Shown here: positions 7,138-13,537 of the stretch, one piece after another
Numbering within the stretch: position 1 is the stretch's first letter
Layout: the number at the start of each line of letters is the position of its first letter
The notes under the pieces: generated by a model
The model's input: only the letters and a program-made list of their open reading frames with translations
Databases searched by the model: none
Told to the model about the DNA's origin: nothing
Origin: Oscillospiraceae bacterium
GTDB taxonomy: Bacteria > Bacillota > Clostridia > Oscillospirales > Oscillospiraceae
Direction of reading: 5' to 3'
Assembly: GCA_020025535.1 (NCBI GenBank)
Contig: JAHHRY010000001.1
Span: 62,001-126,000 of the forward strand
DNA length: 64,000 bases
Made by a program: the position numbers and the translations under genes

Positions 7138-7254
7138 TTACATTTTTTCCAGCCCTCTTTCTCGTGCGAAACGCAAAAGGGCTTGCGATCTTTCTGTGCT
7201 ATGCACGGATGCCAGAAAATTGATGGCTTCCCGGCTTTCTTCGTTGATATTCAT
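7138..7254 (-). other. 5' segment of the HD-like gene, separated by a frameshift
   Basis: ATG at 7254 follows AAAAGGAGCGAAGT, the best ribosome site of the region. It opens a 38-codon frame (MNINEESREAINFLASVHS...) that ends at TAA immediately after an A6 run (7143-7148 on the plus strand as T). Slipping back one base in that run continues into KNVILCPDGSEHSAAMFCW..., which is the frame of the HD-like protein. The pieces together give one continuous protein of about 342 residues. Either a 1-base indel, a base-call error, or programmed -1 slippage. Confidence 0.5.
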
Positions 7255-7720
7255 ACTTCGCTCCTTTTCATAAAATATTATTGTATTCTTTGTTTGCGGT
7301 TTTGTGTCGATAGGCTACTTCCTTTTTTGTATTGCTATATAAAAAAAGAAGTCAACTGTCCCATAGTTCAATAAATACCGGTACAGATGGCTTCTTGTAT
7401 TGTTATAAAATATCTTTCTTTATGATAAAAAACAAAAAATCCACCTAGTATTTGCACAACGCATTTACCAGATGGTGATTTGATATGAAAATTCTTAATT
7501 TATAATTTATGGGTCTGTCCCCCTGCAGGGGACAACACCATTGCACTTCCCATTGTAGGGAATGCAACAGCCAGAGGGCCAAGTTTTAAGAAAACAGCCC
7601 TAATAAAGTAATATATGTTGTAAAAAGAACTCGTAAAATATGCTTCTATAGTAAAGCATATTTTACGAGTTGTCAAGGGCAAATGCAATAAGAGGGAGCG
7701 TTCGCCACCCCTCTTTATTT
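7255..7720. other. 466-bp intergenic region with several inverted repeats
   Basis: No supportable gene. It contains a near-palindrome around 7516-7534 (TGTCCCC / GGGGACA with TGCA centre), a hairpin at about 7540-7567 (TTGCACTTCCC / GGGAATGCAA), and the perfect 17-bp inverted repeat at 7629-7670. The left part is AT-rich. Position upstream of the leftward HD/ssb genes would suit a promoter, an origin of transfer or replication, or a protein-binding array. Confidence 0.4.
7629..7670. repeat. Perfect 17-bp inverted repeat
   Basis: ACTCGTAAAATATGCTT (7629-7645) and its exact complement (7654-7670) separated by 8 bases. AT-rich arms and absence of a T-run argue against a terminator; a binding site or cruciform is more likely. 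Confidence 0.75.
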
Positions 7721-8170
7721 TTACTTATTTTCCTGTGCTTCTTCTCCTGTAAGTATCCAGGCAACCAAATTCTCCGGATCATCTATATCATAGTACACAT
7801 TCAGGATCGTATGTTCGGAAATCAATGCTGCCGTTTTATCCAGAGCGGACAGGCAGTATTTATGGATTGCTTTTTCATCTCCCGGCTCGGCTTCCTGTTC
7901 TCTCAAAACAACCATTATTTTATCTTTATTCAGCAGAGTTTTTTTAGCCTTAATGCAGACCATTGGCTTGCATACGATTTTTCCCTGCATCAATCTTTGC
8001 AGAAGATTGATGCCGATCCAGTCAATATAGCCTGCAAGCAAAAAACCGATGCTGTATTCCCAAGCACGAAAGACGGCAATACAGATGATGGTGACAAGTG
8101 AAATAAGAAATACCCCAAACAGTTGTTTCAGAAGCCGCACCTGTATAGGCTGAGGCAGCTTGCCAAACAC
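7721..8170 (-). CDS. Small membrane protein, start uncertain
   Basis: The frame gives 149 residues from a GTG at 8170, with two hydrophobic helices (about 15-34 and 38-58) and a soluble C-terminal region ending in an acidic tail. No family recognised. The only strong ribosome site (AAGGAGG, GGAGG at 8215-8219) lies upstream, and at the ideal 8-base spacing the in-frame codon is GTT (8206-8204), not a start codon; no ATG, GTG or TTG lies in frame between it and the GTG. The original start may have been lost by a point mutation (GTG to GTT), or GTG 8170 is used without a good site. Confidence 0.5.
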   Translation of the reverse strand: MFGKLPQPIQVRLLKQLFGVFLISLVTIICIAVFRAWEYSIGFLLAGYIDWIGINLLQRLMQGKIVCKPMVCIKAKKTLLNKDKIMVVLREQEAEPGDEKAIHKYCLSALDKTAALISEHTILNVYYDIDDPENLVAWILTGEEAQENK

Positions 8171-8369
8171 TTCCGCAAATGACTTTTTCTCTTTTTTCTC
8201 AGGAACTCTTTATTCCTCCTTAGAATATCAAAAGCATGATTTATGTGACGCAAAATGCTTTTACTCTTTACTATTCTCTTATTATGCGTTATTATGAGCC
8301 TATAATAAGGATAAAATAATTATGTGTCAATACTTACTTTGTGCTTTACTATTTTTAGGAGTGATCGTC

Positions 8370-9116
8370 ATGCCTATTGTTCCGGATTTTGACGCCGGCT
8401 TTATAAGTGACAATATAGTGCGAGGACTGGAGGCTTGTAATGAGAAAACGATTATCCGCCTCAAGGAACAACACTATTTGAATTTGCCCCGTACTCGTCC
8501 TCAACTTGATTACAGAGCGTTGCTATACACCAGTCTGGATGCGTATGCGAAGGCATCTAAGTTGCCGATGTGCTATTTCTTTTACGGAACGCTGACGCCG
8601 CCTGTGCCAATGTACACACCTTTTGATGCTATTGTTATTGCTATGCTGAATGCCATGAGTGAAAAACAGCTACTCGCAATGAAACAAGCAGTATTTCTTT
8701 ATTGGGACAACCCTTTTATGCGGTGCACAGAGATTGAGCCAGACCCCAGATTTAGGTTTTTGCTTACCCGGCGTGTACACGGAGAGCTGCGGATGGAAAA
8801 TGTCCCCACTTACAAGCACTTTGAAAATGACATTTCCCCCATTCTTCGCAAATATAGCCGTTGCTGCAGCAAACGCTATGCTTACTGTTTTCCTACCGAC
8901 CTCTATCCAGATTTAGCTACTTTTGCCGGTGTATCCCTGCACTGGATAATGAATATTCAAAAGAACCCTCTGTTCTGCAATTCGCAGCTTGCAGATGAAC
9001 TTTTTGATTATTACACCTTGCTCCAGCCGGAACAGTGGCAGGATTTCCGGGAACTCGCCATGACTTTTTTGAGCGGCGACTTGTCACATTATATATACTT
9101 GTCACATTATATATAA
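8370..9116 (+). CDS. Unrecognised protein, paralogue-like to the next gene
   Basis: From the ATG at 8370 (TAGGAG 8 bases upstream) the protein has 248 residues. It contains two segments that look alike in spirit to XRE-type HTH second halves: 'YAKASKLPMCYFFYGTLTPPVPMYTP' followed by 'AMLNAMSEKQLLAMKQAV', and 'LATFAGVSLHWIMNIQKNPLFCNS' followed by 'LLQPEQWQDFRELAMTFL'. The following protein has a matching segment. The last codons consist of a duplicated 18-base unit giving SHYIYLSHYI. Faces rightward, against the neighbours to the left. No function assigned. Confidence 0.55.
   Translation: MPIVPDFDAGFISDNIVRGLEACNEKTIIRLKEQHYLNLPRTRPQLDYRALLYTSLDAYAKASKLPMCYFFYGTLTPPVPMYTPFDAIVIAMLNAMSEKQLLAMKQAVFLYWDNPFMRCTEIEPDPRFRFLLTRRVHGELRMENVPTYKHFENDISPILRKYSRCCSKRYAYCFPTDLYPDLATFAGVSLHWIMNIQKNPLFCNSQLADELFDYYTLLQPEQWQDFRELAMTFLSGDLSHYIYLSHYI
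9080..9115 (+). repeat. 18-bp tandem duplication at gene end
   Basis: CTTGTCACATTATATATA occurs twice head-to-tail (9080-9097, 9098-9115). It spans the last sense codons, the stop codon and the start of the ribosome site of the next gene, so the duplication has added six residues to the protein. Confidence 0.85.
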
Positions 9117-9133
9117 AGGAGGGAAGAACGCTT

Positions 9134-10051
9134 ATGTCTGCCGCTGAAATTATGGAATCCGCCGAGGGTCCGGAATTTACCGAAGAGATGGAGGATGGAG
9201 TAGAAATCATCAATACTTCTGATATGTGTGCCCAACGGATCGACGTAACTGCGTTTGCTCAGTATCCGGCATATGCTCAGAAAAAGTGGGTTCAATTAAA
9301 TCGCCTTGATATGAAATTAGCAATTAGCAAGCGGATCAAAGATTGCTATTTGAATAATGAGCCACTTCCCAACCTTCCCGCCCACAAGTTGATTTACGCC
9401 TCGGATAATACGAGGGCAGCTATTGTTTGTTCTCTCAAGCAAAAGTCTCAGAACATCAATCCTCTTTTGCCCTGTCTTGTATATTGTTCCGTTCGGTATG
9501 GCGTTTCCTGCCATGAACTGCTGTTCGGTATAAAAAAGCCGGTGATCCTGTTTGGCAGGACTGCATCCTTCCTGCGACAGATGGCTCAGATGCCCTCTGA
9601 CTTGCAGGAGAGCATTTGTAAAACCCTGGAAGAAGGTTATCTCGATGTAGATACGCCCTATTTCATTCTGAAAGAACGATGTTTGGAAAAAATATTCTCC
9701 TTGGGGCAGCCAAAATCTCGACTGGAAGTTGCAGCTTATTGTTCACCATACCAGTGGCGGGCAATGATACAGCTTTTCGCCACAAATGTTTCGCCTTATG
9801 CAAAAGACAATCAATTAAATATCGATACTACAGTCGGAGTCAACACCATGATGCTGAAATACTGCTCCGACCTTGATCTGGCTGCAGATTATTTTCTGCT
9901 GCAGGATTATAGTGACAAGGCACTCTTAGACGGCAAGCCGCTGGATGAAAGACAGCAGCGGTGGCTGTCCTTGTATCTGTGCGCCAGTCCTCGTGTACAA
10001 AAAAAGGTTATCTTTCGTATGTCGCTCGCTCTGCTCGACAACAACGAATGA
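9134..10051 (+). CDS. Unrecognised protein with an XRE-like segment
   Basis: 305 residues from the ATG at 9134, which follows AAAGGAGGG and lies 17 bases after the previous stop, so the two are co-transcribed. A central segment, 'YCSVRYGVSCHELLFGIKKPVILFGRTASFLRQMAQMPSDLQESICKTL', has the GVSxxxLL pattern of an XRE-type recognition region and parallels the preceding protein. The N terminus is acidic (EGPEFTEEMEDG). The C-terminal third is helical with several aromatic residues. No catalytic motif seen. Possibly an element-encoded regulator pair; this is inference. Confidence 0.55.
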   Translation: MSAAEIMESAEGPEFTEEMEDGVEIINTSDMCAQRIDVTAFAQYPAYAQKKWVQLNRLDMKLAISKRIKDCYLNNEPLPNLPAHKLIYASDNTRAAIVCSLKQKSQNINPLLPCLVYCSVRYGVSCHELLFGIKKPVILFGRTASFLRQMAQMPSDLQESICKTLEEGYLDVDTPYFILKERCLEKIFSLGQPKSRLEVAAYCSPYQWRAMIQLFATNVSPYAKDNQLNIDTTVGVNTMMLKYCSDLDLAADYFLLQDYSDKALLDGKPLDERQQRWLSLYLCASPRVQKKVIFRMSLALLDNNE

Positions 10052-10397
10052 CAATACCACATTTCCTGCAAAGTGTTTTGTCTTTTGGCAGCTTCGGCCA
10101 TCCGCACCTATGCCGTTTTCTCGCATAGTCGAAAAAGCGGGATACTGCTGTTTGGTCTGCGCCAATTTGAGTATTATACTTTGTATAAGCCTGTATGCAG
10201 TTACCGCAAAATCAACTATGTATGTTTTGTGCTTGTTCTGTGCGTAAAATGGTTGCATAGCCTCCCATCTAAGCTCATTTCTCTCACAATGCATTCAAAT
10301 ATTGTTGCCCGTGCATATCTGTATTACCCAGATTGCCTCGGTACTACGGTTATAGCAGGGCCGAAAAACGGTGCAGGCAACTCCAATCCGCAAAGAA
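10052..10397. other. Intergenic stretch without recognisable gene
   Basis: Open frames exist on both strands but none has a ribosome site, family resemblance or codon pattern that convinces. It ends in the terminator at 10398-10433. Confidence 0.4.
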
Positions 10398-10433
10398 GAA
10401 TAAGCGGTCACACAAAAGTGTGACCGCTTATTC
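10398..10433. terminator. Bidirectional intrinsic terminator
   Basis: Perfect 16-bp stem GAATAAGCGGTCACAC / GTGTGACCGCTTATTC with an AAAA loop. T-rich on the plus side and flanked by A on the left, so it can act on both strands between the rightward gene pair and the leftward recombinase remnant. Confidence 0.85.
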
Positions 10434-10461
10434 TTTTGCTTGCCACTTTAGTGTCATAATA

Positions 10462-10812
10462 TTAAATTATCATTTTTATAATATGATTGGATAGGGCCGA
10501 TTTGTAGGCCGCCGTATTGATGTGCGGCTCTTTCAGAAAAACCAGTTCCACGCCCTTATCGTAAAGAGTCATAAAATCCTCAAATCCCTCATCCGCATTT
10601 CGGCTCATACGAGATACCGAATCAAAAACTATGCAGTCTCCGGCCCGTACCACCTTCATCAGCGCTGACCACTCTTTTCGGTTGCTGGTTGTGCCGATGT
10701 AGATTTTCTCAACAATAATGGCTGTCGGATACCTTTTTCTGATATTGCGAATCTGCCGAGCCAAGTTTTGCTTCGGTGTTGAGATCCGGCAATACCCGTA
10801 AATTTTCTCCAT
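10462..10812 (-). pseudogene. Truncated serine recombinase (N-terminal domain only)
   Basis: 116 residues starting MEKIYGYCRISTPKQNL, the resolvase/invertase N-terminal domain with the catalytic serine in YCRIST and the DSVSRMSRN motif. It is nearly identical to the first 110 residues of the recombinase at 11092-11760, then ends in an unrelated tail (IIKMII) where the 714-bp repeat stops at 10481. Lacks the rest of the dimer helix and any DNA-binding domain, so it should be inactive as a recombinase. Arose by the tandem duplication described separately. Confidence 0.8.
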
Positions 10813-10877
10813 ACCAATTTTCTTTCCTAAAAGCGTACCAAATTAGTCGTTTATATTGATACTAACAAGCAGCAAAA

Positions 10878-10906
10878 GACATAGCCCTTGACATTTTGGG
10901 TGTCAA
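10878..10906 (-). promoter_or_regulatory. Leftward promoter for the truncated recombinase, in a palindrome
   Basis: TTGACA (10906-10901) and TATGTC (10883-10878) with a 17-base spacer. It shares a perfect 14-bp inverted repeat (10880-10893 / 10901-10914) with the rightward promoter, so both -35 boxes lie in one palindrome and a single dimeric regulator could control both directions. Confidence 0.5.
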
Positions 10907-10916
10907 GGGCTATGAT
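10888..10916 (+). promoter_or_regulatory. Near-consensus rightward promoter (antisense RNA, copy 1)
   Basis: TTGACA (10888-10893), 17-base spacer, TATGAT (10911-10916). No rightward gene follows; the only product would be the short RNA ending at the terminator 70-110 bases downstream. Confidence 0.65.
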
Positions 10917-10922
10917 ATTGGT

Positions 10923-11027
10923 GTGGAATGCAGACGGTTGCCACATATCGACTCTATCTTCAGAGAACTCTTACGAGTTCAAATCAGTGAGCCATCTGTT
11001 GCAGCAGACGGCTCACTTTCCTTTTTT
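10923..11027 (+). ncRNA. Predicted antisense RNA, copy 1
   Basis: Predicted from the TTGACA-N17-TATGAT promoter to the end of a T6 run. It contains a small hairpin GAACTC-TTAC-GAGTTC (10965-10980) and a 13-bp terminator stem with one mismatch (10986-10998 / 11005-11017) followed by TTCCTTTTTT. Its 3' end overlaps the end of the small hydrophobic peptide gene on the opposite strand by about 15 bases and is complementary to that gene's 3' untranslated region. This convergent overlap is the arrangement of TxpA/RatA-like type I systems. No homology to a named RNA is claimed. Confidence 0.5.
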
Positions 11028-11102
11028 ATAAGAAACAATCAGAACTACTATGTCGATAATCAAACCAACAATCGTAGCGATTGCACTTAGATTAGAAAGC
11101 AC
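11013..11102 (-). CDS. Tiny hydrophobic peptide (29 aa), type I toxin-like, copy 1
   Basis: GTG at 11102 follows AAAGGGGGA with 8-9 base spacing and overlaps the last codons of the recombinase gene ending at 11092. The peptide has a short polar N terminus, one hydrophobic stretch (IATIVGLIIDIVVLIV) and a basic tail SYKKGK. Size and topology match membrane toxins of type I systems and the 'holin-like toxin' group of Firmicutes. The convergent RNA on the other strand supports that reading. The sequence is conserved unchanged in the second repeat copy. Toxicity is inferred only. Confidence 0.5.
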   Translation of the reverse strand: MLSNLSAIATIVGLIIDIVVLIVSYKKGK

Positions 11103-11760
11103 TATGTAAATCCCCCTTTGGGAAAAATTTCCCGCAAGGCGTTTCTACATCACCATCCATTCCGCTCTTGCGGGATTTCAGGCAACTGTCTTTTATGGTC
11201 TTTTTAACGGCAATGCTCTTTTGGGTTTCATATTTTCGATTAGCCGCTCTGCCGATCTGTTTTCCCTGCAGTCTTGCTGTCTGGATGCCCTCTCTGGTTC
11301 GCTCCCGCAGATCCTGGACCTCTTTTTCTGATTGCTCATAGCCAAGTCTGATCTGAGCCTTCGCCAGCTCCATGAGGTATTGATTTACTGCCTGCAGGAT
11401 TATATCTACCCTATCGCCAGTCATTGCTATATGATTGGATAGGGCAGACTTGTAGACCGCCGTATTGATGTGCGGCTCTTTCAGAAAAACCAGTTCCACA
11501 CTCTTCTCGTAAAGAGTCATAAAATCCTCAAATCCATCTTCTGCATTTCGGCTCATACGAGATACCGAATCAAAAACTATGCAGTCTCCGGCCCGTACCA
11601 CCTTCATCAGCGCTGACCACTCTTTTCGGTTGCTGGTTGTGCCGATGTAGATTTTCTCAACAATAATGGCTGTCGGATACCTTTTTCTGATATTGCGAAT
11701 CTGCCGAGCCAAGTTTTGCTTCGGTGTTGAGATCCGGCAATACCCGTAAATTTTCTCCAT
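11092..11760 (-). CDS. Serine recombinase with replaced C terminus
   Basis: 222 residues. The N-terminal catalytic domain has YCRIST (Ser about 10), the arginine-containing DSVSRMSRN motif (about 64-72) and the long E-helix (AMTGDRVDIILQAVNQYLMELAKAQ...). It resembles resolvase-type recombinases of clostridial elements. After 'NRKYETQKSIAVKKTIK' a helix-turn-helix would normally follow, but exactly at the repeat boundary (11194) the protein changes to DSCLKSRKSGMDGDVETP..., which has no HTH pattern. The DNA-binding domain therefore seems lost. ATG at 11760 follows TAGGAAAG. Probably impaired. Confidence 0.75.
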   Translation of the reverse strand: MEKIYGYCRISTPKQNLARQIRNIRKRYPTAIIVEKIYIGTTSNRKEWSALMKVVRAGDCIVFDSVSRMSRNAEDGFEDFMTLYEKSVELVFLKEPHINTAVYKSALSNHIAMTGDRVDIILQAVNQYLMELAKAQIRLGYEQSEKEVQDLRERTREGIQTARLQGKQIGRAANRKYETQKSIAVKKTIKDSCLKSRKSGMDGDVETPCGKFFPKGDLHSAF

Positions 11761-11835
11761 ACCAATTTTCTTTCCTAAAAGCGTACCAAATTAGTCGTTT
11801 ATATTGATACTAACAAGCAGCAAAAGACATAGCCC

Positions 11836-11864
11836 TTGACATTTTGGGTGTCAAGGGCTATGAT
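11836..11864 (+). promoter_or_regulatory. Near-consensus rightward promoter (antisense RNA, copy 2)
   Basis: Same TTGACA-N17-TATGAT as copy 1, embedded in the same 14-bp inverted repeat; the leftward TTGACA-N17-TATGTC promoter of the longer recombinase overlaps it (11854-11826). Confidence 0.6.
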
Positions 11865-11870
11865 ATTGGT

Positions 11871-11975
11871 GTGGAATGCAGACGGTTGCCACATATCGAC
11901 TCTATCTTCAGAGAACTCTTACGAGTTCAAATCAGTGAGCCATCTGTTGCAGCAGACGGCTCACTTTCCTTTTTT
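11871..11975 (+). ncRNA. Predicted antisense RNA, copy 2
   Basis: Identical cassette to copy 1, shifted by 948 bases: small hairpin, then terminator stem (11934-11946 / 11953-11965) and T-run. Overlaps the 3' end of the second small peptide gene. Confidence 0.5.
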
Positions 11976-12050
11976 ATAAGAAACAATCAGAACTACTATG
12001 TCGATAATCAAACCAACAATCGTAGCGATTGCACTTAGATTAGAAAGCAC
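11961..12050 (-). CDS. Tiny hydrophobic peptide (29 aa), type I toxin-like, copy 2
   Basis: Same 29-residue reading frame, GTG start and AAAGGGGGA site as the copy at 11013-11102. Here the gene is preceded only by a recombinase 3' fragment, so expression would depend on transcription coming from the right. Retention of an intact frame in both copies is weak evidence that it matters, since the repeats look recent. Confidence 0.45.
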   Translation of the reverse strand: MLSNLSAIATIVGLIIDIVVLIVSYKKGK

Positions 12051-12254
12051 TATGTAAATCCCCCTTTGGGAAAAATTTCCCGCAAGGCGTTTCTACATCA
12101 CCATCCATTCCGCTCTTGCGGGATTTCAGGCAACTGTCTTTTTCCCGTCCTTACCGTTAGGTATACAGCGGCGGATTCCAGCCATGTATTGTAGCATATT
12201 TTGACAGATTATTCAATTTATATTTCAAAATAGTCTCTTTTTATTTCAGAGTTC

Positions 12255-12512
12255 TCATGGTTCAGAGGACTCTTTTTTTATGCCCAGTTTTGCCAGACTT
12301 GATTTCCGGACCGCTCTTGCCACATCCGAATTGTCCAGATGCGTGTAAATCTGCGTTGTAACCAGGCTGGAGTGTCCGAGCATATTCTGAATAGCCAGCA
12401 GATCCGCTCCGTCTTTGGCCAATGTCGCTCCGGTGGTGTGGCAGAGCTTATGAGGGGTGTGGCCCTTGCCGGCCAGATTTGCCTGCAGGAGATATTTGTA
12501 GACGTTATCCAT
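12255..12512 (-). pseudogene. C-terminal fragment of a phage-type tyrosine integrase
   Basis: 85 residues covering only the end of a catalytic domain: GHTPHKLCHTTGATL (HxLRHT box with Arg changed to Cys), AIQNMLGHSSLVTTQIYTH (LGH box and nucleophile Tyr intact). The N-terminal two thirds are absent; the frame begins at an ATG created at the junction with a helicase relic. Loss of the invariant arginine and truncation make it non-functional. It likely marks one end of an old integrated element. Confidence 0.8.
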
Positions 12513-12921
12513 TGATTGGCAATCCCGGTCTTAACCGGGACCGGCCGGCAGGTTTGCTCCGGATGTTAAACAGCTCCAGGCCGTCGCTGTAAATTGTCTG
12601 GGCCAGAGTCCTGGAAATCGGTGTTGCGCTCATGGAAATCGTATGGTTTCCCTCTGCAGTCTTTTTTACCAGAGCCTCCCTCTGCAAAACACCGTACTTA
12701 TGCTCCTCATCCTCTACGACCAATACCAGTCGTTCAAATCGATAGGCAGAGGCAAAAAGGCCCGACAATCAATTTATAGCGGCCGGTGGCGATCCCCTCC
12801 TCCAGCATTGTACGAGATGCCTTCGGCAGCCTTTAGCCACTGACAAAAGCCACAGAAAAGCCATACAGCGCTGCAAGTTTTGACAGGTCCTGATGGTGCT
12901 GCTCCGCTAAGATCTGCGACC
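12505..12921 (-). pseudogene. Decayed RecG-like helicase fragment
   Basis: Read leftward, three pieces in different frames fit one helicase. The first is QILAEQHHQDLSKLAALYG then FSVAFVSG (motif Ia region, 12921-12850). The second is RTMLEEGIATGRYKLIVG (12806-12770 area). The third is LVLVVEDEEHKYGVLQREAL followed by HTISMSATPISRTLAQTIY (motifs II and III, 12750-12590). This order and wording match RecG/Mfd-type DExH helicases, closer to RecG because of ILAEQH. At least two frameshifts and an in-frame stop disrupt it, and both ends are fused to other relics. Confidence 0.65.
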
Positions 12922-13438
12922 GAACATAATGCTGACTATCTTTCTATCGTTACTCAGAATATTTCCTTCGCCTTCGTCTGGATTCCAGTTCAAATACATT
13001 CTGAAAGGGTAGTAACGATATTTTTCACGATAGAGTTTTTTTGCAGCCCGTACTCCTTCAATCGACATCCCCTGCGGCATTACAAACAGCGTGCGTACAT
13101 ATTCCCAATCAAGCCACAGAGGAAATAGTTCTTTTCAATTATTGATCCGGTTAAGCAGCTCATGGTTGATGTACATAATACGTTCTTTCAAATGAGCATT
13201 TCCACTTCTGTACCAGCGAACCCCCTTTCTTTCCAGCACTGCAATAGCCTCAGACGACACCAAATTGGGCATAGACAGTATGCACTTGTAATTTTCGATT
13301 TCTTCCTTACGGATCTGCTCATAGTTTTTCATAATATCCGTCCGCTGCCGCAAAAGCAGGCGTCGGCAGACTTACCAGGATGAGCAATGCCAGGAAAAAG
13401 GACAAGCATCGCTTCCATTGGATTTTGAAAGGTTTCAT
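12907..13438 (-). pseudogene. Broken gene for a secreted protein
   Basis: ATG at 13438 with a strong GAGGAGGG site starts a clear signal peptide: MKPFKIQWKRC, a hydrophobic core, then PTPAFAAADGYY. After YYEK the frame stops, but a one-base shift in the A-run continues as NYEQIRKEEIENYKCIL... to an in-frame TGA at 13137-13135, after which the same frame goes on (KELFPLWLDWEYV...NWNPDEGEGNILSNDRK) to 12907. The three parts give one secreted protein of about 175 residues with one frameshift and one nonsense change. Family not recognised. The middle piece alone could be mistaken for a 65-72 aa gene. Confidence 0.6.
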
Positions 13439-13472
13439 TTGTACCCTCCTCTTTTGGTGTATAATGGCGCAA

Positions 13473-13507
13473 AAAGGCCACTTGATCGTTGAAATCAAGT
13501 AGCCTTT
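13473..13507 (-). terminator. Terminator of the CAP lipoprotein gene
   Basis: 14-bp stem with one mismatch (13473-13486 / 13494-13507); read leftward it ends in a T-run. It follows the stop of the gene ending at 13538. Confidence 0.75.
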
Positions 13508-13537
13508 CTTTAATTGCTAATCGCTTAATCGGTGGGT

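Larger units (their letters stand above)
10481..11194. repeat. Direct repeat copy 1 (714 bp)
   Basis: Almost identical to 11429-12142 at a constant offset of 948 bases. The few mismatches seen are in the recombinase-coding part near the left end; the remainder, including promoter palindrome, antisense RNA cassette and small peptide gene, reads the same. Confidence 0.9.
11429..12142. repeat. Direct repeat copy 2 (714 bp)
   Basis: Second copy of 10481-11194. It carries the 5' half of the longer recombinase gene, the divergent promoter palindrome (11828-11862), the antisense RNA cassette, the small peptide gene and the 3' fragment of a further recombinase gene (12057-12142) whose body is missing. 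Confidence 0.9.

Noticed and set aside
7500..7688. 62-codon leftward frame over the inverted repeats
   Set aside because: Its codons are dictated by the hairpin arms, there is no ribosome site, and it ends in low-complexity sequence.
10052..10397. Frames of up to about 120 codons on both strands after the unknown gene pair
   Set aside because: No start signals, no recognisable family, and mutually overlapping frames; treated as non-coding.
10896..11090. Rightward 64-codon frame repeated at 11844-12038
   Set aside because: It lies within the predicted antisense RNA region, starts inside the promoter palindrome before the transcript start, has no ribosome site and encodes no recognisable protein.
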